Assembly (NCBI GenBank): GCA_017989935.1
Contig: JAGNOY010000157.1
Span: 1 to 5,549, forward strand
Length of the DNA: 5,549 bases
Source: Chitinophagaceae bacterium
Lineage (GTDB): Bacteria > Bacteroidota > Bacteroidia > Chitinophagales > Chitinophagaceae
Reading direction: 5' to 3'
Shown piece by piece: positions 1 through 5,549 of the stretch. A model generated the notes under the pieces. It ran no database searches, was not told the origin of the DNA, and was given only the letters and a program-made list of their open reading frames with translations. Every line of letters begins with the position of its first letter. Position 1 is the first letter of the stretch. A program made the translations under genes and the position numbers.

Positions 1-1760
1 GCGATGCTGATCATAATTTATTTGATACAGAAGTGATTGGTGCTGAGCTTTATCAAAGCACGGATGCGGGAAAAACTTGGAAGAAAACTCATACCGAAAT
101 TTTAGAAGGAGTCGTATTTACCTATGGCTATTACTTCGGTACAATTGCGGTATCTCCAACCAATTCAGACAAATTATTTATTGCAGGCTATCCGATAGTA
201 ATGAGTCAAGATGGAGGAACAACCTTCAAACAAATTGATGGAGATAATTGTCATCCAGATTATCATAGAATTTGGATAAACCCCAACAATGATAAACATC
301 TCATCGCAGGAAATGATGGGGGTGTAAATATTACTTATGACGATGGTGCACATTGGTTCAAAGCCAATAATCCTGCAGTTGGTCAATTTTATGCAATTGC
401 AGTGGATGATGCCAAGCCTTATAATGTGTATGGTGGGTTGCAAGATAATGGCACATGGACAGCACCTTCAAACACTGTTGAAAATACTGCATGGCATCAA
501 AGCGGACAAAATGCCTATAAAAATATTGGAGATGGTGACGGGATGCAAGTACAGGTAGATACAAGAGATAATCAAACAGTGTATGTTGGATATCAGTTTG
601 GAAATTACTTTAAAATCAATAAGAATAGTGGAGATGCTTCCCCTATAAAGGCTGTAAATGATATAGGCCAAAAGTCATTTAGGTATAATTGGCAAACGCC
701 TATATGTTTAAGCAAACATCATCAAGATATTTTTTACATAGGATCAAACTATTTACATCGTTCATTGCATCAAGGTGAATCCTTAGAAACCTTAGGGCAA
801 GAATTAACTCAAACAAAAAATAAAGGAAATGTACCTTTTGGAACATTAACCTCAATCAGTGAAAGCCCCTTAAAATTCGGACTTATTTACACAGGTAGCG
901 ACGATGGATTAATTCATGTGAGTAAGGATGGTGGAAACACTTGGTCGAAAATTAGTGGCGCATTGCCTTCTAATTTATGGGTAAGTAGAGTGATTGCTAG
1001 CCAACATAAAGAATCAAGGGTGTATGCTACTTTAAATGGTTTTCGTACTGATGATTTTAACGCTTATGTTTATGTAAGTGAAGATTATGGAAAAAATTGG
1101 AAACAAATTGGAAAGCAACTTCCCCGAGAGCCTGTAAATGTGATTCGTGAAGATTCTAAGAATGAAAACATTTTGTATGTAGGAACTGATAATGGGTTAT
1201 ATGTTACTCTAGATAGAAATAATTTTGTGTCATGTAAGGCTGATTTGCCCAGAGCGGCTATTCATGATATTGCCATCCAACAAAGAGAAAATGAAATTGT
1301 GTTAGGAACACATGGTCGATCTATGTATGTCGGAAAATTAGACTTGATTCAAAAATATCCAACTATCAAAGATCAGCCATTGGTGTTGTTTCCGCTAGAT
1401 ACTTTGGTGTATATGCTGGATTTAGGAAAGAAACAAGCAGTTTATCAAGAGCCAAATGGATATGATGTGTTGATCCAATTTTATACATTGGACAAAGATT
1501 CAACAGAATTCATATGTAAAATAATGAATTCGAAAAAACAACTTGTTCATGCATTTAAGCATACTGCCATGTTCGGTATAAATTCGGTGAAGTATAACTT
1601 GCAAATAGATGAGTCTGCAGCTAAGAAATTGTTCAAGGATATAAAGTCAGCAGATGATGGTAAGTTTTATCTTCCTGCAGGTAATTATTGGATAGAATTA
1701 TCAGATGGACAAGGGCATACTAAAGTTGAGCCATGGGTTTATAAAAAGAATTTAGATTAA
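1..1760 (+). CDS. VPS10/sortilin-like Asp-box (BNR) beta-propeller protein, C-terminal part (5' end outside window)
   Basis: The frame is open from base 3 with no stop upstream, so the gene starts left of the window; the GTG at base 33 is probably an internal valine. What remains is about 585 residues. Asp-box motifs (S-x-D-x-G-x-T-W type) occur at bases 57-80 (STDAGKTW), 204-227 (SQDGGTTF), 333-356 (TYDDGAHW), 921-944 (SKDGGNTW) and 1077-1100 (SEDYGKNW), marking blades of a beta-propeller that ends near base 1340 with GTHGRSMYVG. Segments such as NDGGVNI, GGLQDNGTW, DGDGMQV and YVGTDNGLYVTLDR are typical of the large proteins annotated as 'glycosyl hydrolase' or sortilin-like in Bacteroidota. 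Bases 1365-1757 encode a C-terminal beta-rich module ending LPAGNYWIELSDGQG, resembling a FlgD-type Ig-like domain. No enzymatic activity is established for this family, so a hydrolase role should not be assumed. Members are usually exported, but the signal peptide would lie outside the window. I see no obvious type IX secretion C-terminal signal. It ends in TAA, overlapping the birA stop. Confidence 0.88.
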   Translation, partial: DADHNLFDTEVIGAELYQSTDAGKTWKKTHTEILEGVVFTYGYYFGTIAVSPTNSDKLFIAGYPIVMSQDGGTTFKQIDGDNCHPDYHRIWINPNNDKHLIAGNDGGVNITYDDGAHWFKANNPAVGQFYAIAVDDAKPYNVYGGLQDNGTWTAPSNTVENTAWHQSGQNAYKNIGDGDGMQVQVDTRDNQTVYVGYQFGNYFKINKNSGDASPIKAVNDIGQKSFRYNWQTPICLSKHHQDIFYIGSNYLHRSLHQGESLETLGQELTQTKNKGNVPFGTLTSISESPLKFGLIYTGSDDGLIHVSKDGGNTWSKISGALPSNLWVSRVIASQHKESRVYATLNGFRTDDFNAYVYVSEDYGKNWKQIGKQLPREPVNVIREDSKNENILYVGTDNGLYVTLDRNNFVSCKADLPRAAIHDIAIQQRENEIVLGTHGRSMYVGKLDLIQKYPTIKDQPLVLFPLDTLVYMLDLGKKQAVYQEPNGYDVLIQFYTLDKDSTEFICKIMNSKKQLVHAFKHTAMFGINSVKYNLQIDESAAKKLFKDIKSADDGKFYLPAGNYWIELSDGQGHTKVEPWVYKKNLD

Positions 1761-2509
1761 GATAAAATAAGTTCAATTTCGCGATGTTGAAATTTTTTAA
1801 TTTTTGAATTGATTTCAATTTCTATTCTGCCATCTGCATTCACACCTAGCAATTTTCCCTTAAAGTATTCAAAATTTCGTTTGAAATTAATTTCCTCGCC
1901 TACATGTAAAAGTAATTGATTATAATGTTTAAGCAAGTCAGTTTCGTTTTGACTGAATTTCTGAAAATATATATTGATCCACTTTAAAAGGACCTTATTT
2001 ACTTGTTTAATCTTAAATTGCTTGTTAGTTTCTATAGAAATTGAAGTGGCTCTGTTTAAATCCTCAAAATTATTTTGATTAATATTCAAGCCAATTCCAA
2101 TTACGGCATGACTCCAAGTGATTCCTCGAATTTGATTTTCGATCAAAATGCCAGCAATTTTACGTTTTCCTGCATAAATGTCATTTGGCCATTTAATACT
2201 GACATCTTGTAAAAAATATTGTTGAACTAAGGTTTCGGCAACTGCTAGGCAAGCCATGGTGTTTAAAAGGAACTGTTTTTCTAGTTGAAATCCATGTGTA
2301 TCAAGGATTATAGAACATAATAAGTTTTTACTTTCTTGAGCTTGCCATACATTTCCGTGTTGCCCTTTACCATTTGTTTGAAAATCTGCACGAATAGTCA
2401 TACCATGTTCTGCCATTCCTTCATTGATGAGACGCATGGCATAGTTATTGGTACTGTCTATTTCGGATAATTCGATAATTAAATCTCCTATTGGCGAAGT
2501 TTTCAGCAT
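1757..2509 (-). CDS. birA: Biotin--[acetyl-CoA-carboxylase] ligase (monofunctional BirA)
   Basis: A 250-residue biotin-protein ligase, which forms biotinyl-5'-AMP from biotin and ATP and transfers biotin to the carrier lysine of biotin enzymes such as acetyl-CoA carboxylase in the cytoplasm. Visible motifs in order: DSTN (18-21), the biotin/adenylate loop GKGQHGNVW (47-55), KWPND (106-110), the KIAGILIE segment with the probable catalytic lysine K117, and GIGLNIN (138-144). A small SH3-like C-terminal domain follows (about 203-250). There is no N-terminal winged-helix domain, so unlike E. coli BirA it should not act as a repressor of biotin genes. The ATG at 2507-2509 is the start: the preceding in-frame codons on this strand read ATG-TAG-CGA, so the frame is closed immediately upstream. 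No Shine-Dalgarno sequence is seen, as is usual in Bacteroidota. In the adenylate loop, K48 stands where arginine is usual (GRG), and N46 and H51 are also uncommon. The gene is convergent with the propeller gene, with a 4-base overlap, and divergent from rsfS. Confidence 0.95.
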   Translation of the reverse strand: MLKTSPIGDLIIELSEIDSTNNYAMRLINEGMAEHGMTIRADFQTNGKGQHGNVWQAQESKNLLCSIILDTHGFQLEKQFLLNTMACLAVAETLVQQYFLQDVSIKWPNDIYAGKRKIAGILIENQIRGITWSHAVIGIGLNINQNNFEDLNRATSISIETNKQFKIKQVNKVLLKWINIYFQKFSQNETDLLKHYNQLLLHVGEEINFKRNFEYFKGKLLGVNADGRIEIEINSKIKKFQHREIELILS

Positions 2510-2521
2510 TCGCTACATTTG
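2491..2521 (+). promoter_or_regulatory. Candidate Bacteroidota-type promoter for rsfS-ftsH-LUD
   Basis: TTG at 2491-2493 and TACATTTG at 2514-2521 are separated by 20 bases. This fits the -33 TTG / -7 TAnnTTTG promoter known for the primary sigma factor of Bacteroidota, including an exact match to all six fixed -7 positions. Transcription would begin near 2527-2530, leaving a leader of about 50 bases before rsfS. The -33 box lies inside the 5' end of birA on the other strand. A second exact TAnnTTTG (TAGATTTG, 2524-2531) follows ten bases later, without a well-spaced TTG. Confidence 0.5.
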
Positions 2522-2530
2522 TTTAGATTT

Positions 2531-2560
2531 GTAAATTATTTAAAGTTCGCCACACCACAA
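2531..2560 (-). promoter_or_regulatory. Weak candidate promoter for birA
   Basis: Reading the minus strand, TTG (2560-2558), a 19-base spacer and TAATTTAC (2538-2531) resemble the Bacteroidota TTG / TAnnTTTG arrangement, but the last two bases of the -7 box do not match. Initiation would fall some 15 bases before the birA ATG. It is the best match I find on this strand in the divergent region; in such AT-rich sequence it could be chance. Confidence 0.25.
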
Positions 2561-2576
2561 AAAATTTTTTAGCTTC

Positions 2577-2969
2577 TTGAAAACAATAACTGACGAAAAG
2601 AGATCAAAGCCTGCCCGATTAACGCAAAATAGTAAAATTGTAAAAACAATTTTGGCAGCCATCTCAGAGAAAAAAGGCGAGGAAATTATTTCCCTAAATT
2701 TGAAAAAAATACCCGAAGCTGTTGCTGATTATTTTATTATTTGTGAAGCAAGTAATGTGAATTTAGTCAAAGCTATCGCAGATAATGTAGAAAAAAAGGT
2801 ATTGGAAGAGTGTGGTGAGAAACCTTTCAGATTTGAAGGGAAACAAGGTGACAAATGGGTCCTTATTGACTTTGTAGACGTAGTTGTACATTGTTTAATG
2901 AGTGACATTAGAGGGTTTTATAACCTGGAAGACTTATGGCAAGATGCCGAAAAAAAAGAACATCAATAA
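2577..2969 (+). CDS. rsfS: Ribosome silencing factor RsfS (RsfA/DUF143 family)
   Basis: A 130-residue protein of the RsfS/Iojap family. Family members bind protein L14 (uL14) on the 50S subunit and block joining with the 30S subunit, lowering translation when nutrients are scarce. The single alpha/beta domain spans about residues 20-124. Diagnostic stretches are the helix KIVKTILAAISEKKG (20-34), VADYFIIC (49-56), a helix with AIADNVEKKV (66-75), GEKPFRFEG (80-88), WVLIDFVDVVVH (94-105), and RGFYNLEDLWQDA (112-124). The start is most likely the TTG at 2577: the frame has a stop at 2541-2543, no ATG or GTG occurs between there and the conserved first helix, and the next TTG (L26) would cut that helix. 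A near-palindromic A6T6 tract (2559-2570) lies just before the start, with no Shine-Dalgarno sequence. The first gene of an operon, it is followed after 21 bases by ftsH. Confidence 0.93.
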   Translation: MKTITDEKRSKPARLTQNSKIVKTILAAISEKKGEEIISLNLKKIPEAVADYFIICEASNVNLVKAIADNVEKKVLEECGEKPFRFEGKQGDKWVLIDFVDVVVHCLMSDIRGFYNLEDLWQDAEKKEHQ

Positions 2970-2990
2970 TATTAGCAGAAGCTAGAAAGC

Positions 2991-5009
2991 ATGGAAGATA
3001 ATAAAAAACCTACAGGGAATTTACCCTCGTCAAATAAAAAAGGACCTAAATTTAATTTGTATTGGATTTATGGGCTTTTTGCAGTAGCCCTGATTACTTT
3101 GAATTTTTGGAATAAAGATTTAACAAATAATTCTAAGGAAGAATCATTTCAAACGATTAATCAACAATTTATCAGCAAGCATTTGGTAGACAGCATGGTG
3201 GTGTATCCTAAATCTGTCGAGGTGTTTCTAAATTTAGATAGTTTGAAATTGCCAGCGTATAAAAGTTTGACAGAGAAATTAGGAAAAAGCATACGTGGTC
3301 CTCAATATACTTTTACGATTGGTAATGTAGAACAGTTTAGAGATGATATGGCAGAAGCTCAGAAAGATTTTGCTATGAATGAAAAAATTCAAATTACCTA
3401 CGCTGAAGATGCCAAAAGCGGTTGGTTAGGGTTCTTATTGCAATTTATTCTGCCAATTGTAATTATGATAGGATTGTGGGTGTTAATTATGCGTAAGATG
3501 GGTGGTGGCGCAAGTGGAGGAGGACCTGGAGGCATTTTTAATATAGGTAAATCAAAAGCACAACTTTATGATAAGGGAACCAAAGTGAGTATCACATTCA
3601 ATGATGTAGCAGGTTTAGATGAAGCCAAAGAAGAAGTGATGGAAATTGTTGATTTTTTGAAACATCCAAAAAAGTATACAGCCCTTGGAGGTAAAATTCC
3701 GAGAGGGTGTTTGTTAGTTGGACCTCCAGGTACCGGAAAAACCTTGCTTGCAAAAGCGATGGCTGGTGAAGCTCAAGTTCCTTTTTTTAGCATGAGTGGA
3801 TCTGATTTTGTAGAAATGTTTGTAGGTGTTGGGGCAAGTCGTGTAAGAGATTTGTTTAAGCAAGCTCGTGAAAAATCACCTTGTATTATTTTTATTGATG
3901 AAATTGATGCGATTGGAAGAGCAAGAGGTAAAAATCAAATGATGTCAAATGATGAGCGTGAAAATACCTTGAATCAAATGTTGGTTGAAATGGATGGTTT
4001 TAGTGGAGATAGCGGCATCATTGTATTAGCGGCTACAAACAGGCCCGATGTGCTTGATACTGCCTTGTTAAGACCAGGGCGTTTTGATAGACAAATTTCT
4101 ATTGATATCCCTGATCTTGCTGGTAGGGAAGATATTTTTAAAGTTCATCTAAAAGGAATTAAAACAGCCGCTGGTTTAGATATTCATAAGTTAGCTGCGC
4201 AAACGCCAGGTTTTGCAGGAGCTGATATTGCCAATGTATGCAATGAAGCTGCCTTAATTGCTGCTAGAAAAGGAAAAGTTGAAGTGAATATTGACGACTT
4301 CAATGACGCAGTAGATAGAATCGTGGGCGGACTTGAAAAGAAGAATAAAATTATTTTGCCCGACGAGAAAAAAGTAATCGCTTATCATGAAGCAGGTCAT
4401 GCTGTGTCAGGATGGTTTTTAGAACATGCTTACCCTTTAGTAAAAGTCACTATTGTTCCTCGAGGAGATGCAGCCTTAGGATATGCACAATATTTACCTA
4501 AAGAAAAGTACCTTACTTTAAAGGAAGAAATTGAAGATCGCATGGCCATGGCTTTAGGCGGTCGCGCCGTAGAAGAATTAGTATTTGGTAAAATTTCAAC
4601 CGGTGCCCTCAGTGATTTGCAACAAGTAACTAAAATGGCCTATGCCATGGTGAGTGTATATGGAATGAATGCTAAAATTGGCAATGTATCATTTTATGAC
4701 CCTCAAAATGAAGGAAGTTTCCAAAAGCCTTATTCTGAAGAAACGGGTAAAATTATTGATGATGAAGTAAGACTTTTATCTGAAAGAGCTTACCAACGTG
4801 TAAAAGACTTATTAGTTGTTAGAATGTCCGAAGTGAAAATTATTGCGGAAGAATTATTAAAGAAGGAAGTTTTATACAAGGACGATTTAGAACATCTAAT
4901 TGGCAAAAGACCTTTTGAAGAATTAAATATTCATGATGACGCGGTTTTAGAAGCACCAGCAGAAATTCTAACAATCTTAAAAGAAGAAGATAACACAGAA
5001 AATATTTAG
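2991..5009 (+). CDS. ftsH: ATP-dependent zinc metalloprotease FtsH
   Basis: A 672-residue membrane-anchored AAA+ protease; the family forms hexamers in the cytoplasmic membrane and degrades misassembled membrane proteins and selected cytosolic regulators. Membrane helix 1 is at about 23-40, followed by an extracytoplasmic domain (about 41-143), then membrane helix 2 at 145-167 and a glycine-rich linker (about 171-180). The AAA domain has Walker A GPPGTGKT (244-251), the pore motif FVG (277-279), Walker B with IDEID (302-306), and the second region of homology NRPDVLD...RPGRFDR (350-367) with arginine fingers R361 and R364. The peptidase M41 domain has zinc-binding HEAGH (466-470, catalytic E467) and a probable third zinc ligand D542 in GALSDLQQVT. 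All key residues are present, so the enzyme should be active. The acidic C-terminal tail (about 640-672) is typically variable. The ATG at 2991 is preceded by a weak purine stretch (AGAAAG). The gene lies 21 bases after rsfS and 5 bases before the LUD gene, so co-transcription is likely. Confidence 0.97.
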   Translation: MEDNKKPTGNLPSSNKKGPKFNLYWIYGLFAVALITLNFWNKDLTNNSKEESFQTINQQFISKHLVDSMVVYPKSVEVFLNLDSLKLPAYKSLTEKLGKSIRGPQYTFTIGNVEQFRDDMAEAQKDFAMNEKIQITYAEDAKSGWLGFLLQFILPIVIMIGLWVLIMRKMGGGASGGGPGGIFNIGKSKAQLYDKGTKVSITFNDVAGLDEAKEEVMEIVDFLKHPKKYTALGGKIPRGCLLVGPPGTGKTLLAKAMAGEAQVPFFSMSGSDFVEMFVGVGASRVRDLFKQAREKSPCIIFIDEIDAIGRARGKNQMMSNDERENTLNQMLVEMDGFSGDSGIIVLAATNRPDVLDTALLRPGRFDRQISIDIPDLAGREDIFKVHLKGIKTAAGLDIHKLAAQTPGFAGADIANVCNEAALIAARKGKVEVNIDDFNDAVDRIVGGLEKKNKIILPDEKKVIAYHEAGHAVSGWFLEHAYPLVKVTIVPRGDAALGYAQYLPKEKYLTLKEEIEDRMAMALGGRAVEELVFGKISTGALSDLQQVTKMAYAMVSVYGMNAKIGNVSFYDPQNEGSFQKPYSEETGKIIDDEVRLLSERAYQRVKDLLVVRMSEVKIIAEELLKKEVLYKDDLEHLIGKRPFEELNIHDDAVLEAPAEILTILKEEDNTENI

Positions 5010-5014
5010 TAATC

Positions 5015-5515
5015 ATGGCTGTAAATTCTAAGGAAAAAATTTTAGGCGCTATTCGAAAGTCATTAGAAGAAAATAAGTTACCTATGCCTTTTCCCGAAGC
5101 TGATAAAGCAGATAATTTTTTTGTTCAAGATGAGATTAGTCTGGAGGAAAAATTTGCCATGGAATTTTCTAAGCTTGGAGGTAAATTTGTTTACTGTGCC
5201 AATGAAGCTGAAATGATACAGCAACTTCAAGCACTTAGCGATACAATGAAGTGGAATCAGATCCATGTTCGGGACAGATTTCTTCTAGACTTGTTTAAAG
5301 AACATCAATTAGATTTTATTCAAGATGGTGAAAATCTTACTGACATTAGTGTTGGCTTGTCGATGTGTGAATGTTTAGTTGCTCGAACTGGTTCGGTAAT
5401 CTTAACTGGTGCACAAGAATATGGTCGCACGTTACCATTATATGCCCCTATTCTTATTCCTTTTGCTTTTACAAACCAATTAGTGTTAAATTTACTTGAT
5501 GTTATTCAATTTTAA
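5015..5515 (+). CDS. LUD-domain protein (LutC/YkgG-like), apparently C-terminally truncated by an in-frame stop
   Basis: A 166-residue product of the LUD family (the LutC/YkgG group, named after the lactate-utilisation proteins). Visible are an N-terminal helix SKEKILGAIRKSL (5-17), a helical segment with FAMEFSKLGGKFVYC (47-61), then the family core: glycines and hydrophobics around DISVGLSMCECLVARTGS (about 110-127), GRTLPLYAP (137-145) and FTNQLV (152-157). No lutA or lutB gene is in the window, so a role in lactate oxidation is not supported; LUD genes beside ftsH are common in Bacteroidota with unknown function. Homologues usually run about 190-200 residues with a further conserved C-terminal block, whereas this frame stops at TAA (5513-5515) right after LLDVIQF. 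Codons after the stop look like the missing part (see the next entry). L147 also occupies a position where I recall a histidine being common (P-x-H-I). The ATG at 5015 is 5 bases after the ftsH stop. It could be a pseudogene, a shortened functional protein, or an artefact of one wrong base. Confidence 0.8.
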   Translation: MAVNSKEKILGAIRKSLEENKLPMPFPEADKADNFFVQDEISLEEKFAMEFSKLGGKFVYCANEAEMIQQLQALSDTMKWNQIHVRDRFLLDLFKEHQLDFIQDGENLTDISVGLSMCECLVARTGSVILTGAQEYGRTLPLYAPILIPFAFTNQLVLNLLDVIQF

Positions 5516-5549
5516 AAAGAAAAGTATAATGGTTCATTACTTTCATTAG
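5516..5549 (+). other. In-frame continuation of the LUD gene after its stop codon (likely remnant of the full-length reading frame)
   Basis: Reading on in the frame of the LUD gene past the TAA gives KEKYNGSLLSL up to the window edge, with no further stop. In full-length Bacteroidota homologues a helix of the form (L)-K-x-K-Y-G-x-x-L-P-S-x-I/L-S follows the LVxxxxD segment at just this place, before the GPSRTADIE block. The match in position and pattern suggests that this is coding sequence separated from its gene by one nonsense codon: TTA (leucine) at 5513-5515 would restore the frame. The window ends before the GPSRTADIE block could be checked. Confidence 0.6.

Noticed and set aside
33..35. 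GTG as the start codon of the propeller gene.
   Set aside because: The frame is open to the window edge, with family-like sequence (D-A-D-H-N-L-F-D-T-E) before it, so this is an internal valine of a truncated gene.
174..671. Several open frames of 67-89 codons on both strands inside the propeller gene.
   Set aside because: They overlap a clearly conserved coding frame, and their translations show low-complexity, cysteine/histidine-rich composition without family features.
1772..1822. Short repeats and a hairpin followed by T runs (AATTTC 1775-1780 with GAAATT 1789-1794; TTCAATTTC repeated at 1772 and 1814), a possible terminator for the propeller gene.
   Set aside because: The stem is six mostly A-T pairs with an 8-base loop, and the repeats come from Glu-Ile-Glu codons in the birA C-terminus. 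Too weak to call a terminator.
3504..3533. Glycine-rich stretch (GGG-A-S-GGG-P-GG) in FtsH as a possible expansion or repeat.
   Set aside because: A glycine-rich linker after the second membrane helix is usual in FtsH proteins.
5078..5266. A 62-codon minus-strand open frame opposite the LUD gene.
   Set aside because: It lies fully antisense to a recognisable domain and has no recognisable features.
5507..5530. Frameshift in the T/A-rich run at the end of the LUD gene.
   Set aside because: The family-like residues continue in the same frame after the stop, so a substitution explains the stop better than an insertion or deletion.

Overview
The window looks like an ordinary chromosomal segment of a Bacteroidota bacterium. 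The evidence is its AT-rich base composition, the absence of Shine-Dalgarno sequences before most starts, a promoter of the TTG / TAnnTTTG type that is characteristic of this phylum, and the protein variants present (a Bacteroidota-style FtsH, BirA and VPS10/BNR beta-propeller). Within the phylum a Chitinophagia/Saprospiria-like lineage is plausible, but the sequence does not settle it.

Layout. (1) Bases 1-1760, plus strand: the C-terminal part of a large Asp-box (BNR) beta-propeller protein of the sortilin/VPS10-like 'glycosyl hydrolase' type, cut by the left edge of the window. (2) Bases 1757-2509, minus strand: birA, a monofunctional biotin-protein ligase, convergent with (1); the two stop codons share one TTAA. 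(3) Bases 2510-2576: a short divergent intergenic region with a good candidate promoter for the rightward operon. (4) Bases 2577-5515, plus strand: a tightly spaced operon of rsfS (ribosome silencing factor, probable TTG start), ftsH (membrane AAA+ zinc protease) and a LUD-domain (LutC/YkgG-like) gene. Gaps are 21 and 5 bases.

How the genes relate. birA activates biotin enzymes such as acetyl-CoA carboxylase. RsfS shuts down 50S subunits in starvation, and FtsH degrades damaged or regulatory membrane proteins. These are housekeeping functions often found side by side in Bacteroidota, and the order birA / rsfS-ftsH-LUD is familiar from the phylum. The propeller gene is an unrelated neighbour.

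The most notable observation is at the right end. The LUD gene stops at a TAA (5513-5515) earlier than the family normally ends, and the same reading frame continues after the stop with codons that look like the missing C-terminal part. A single base change (TTA to TAA) would explain it, so this may be a nonsense-mutated gene or a sequence error. I see no mobile element, CRISPR array, tRNA/rRNA, toxin-antitoxin or defence system, and no convincing undescribed system. No stretch over 300 bases lacks a gene.
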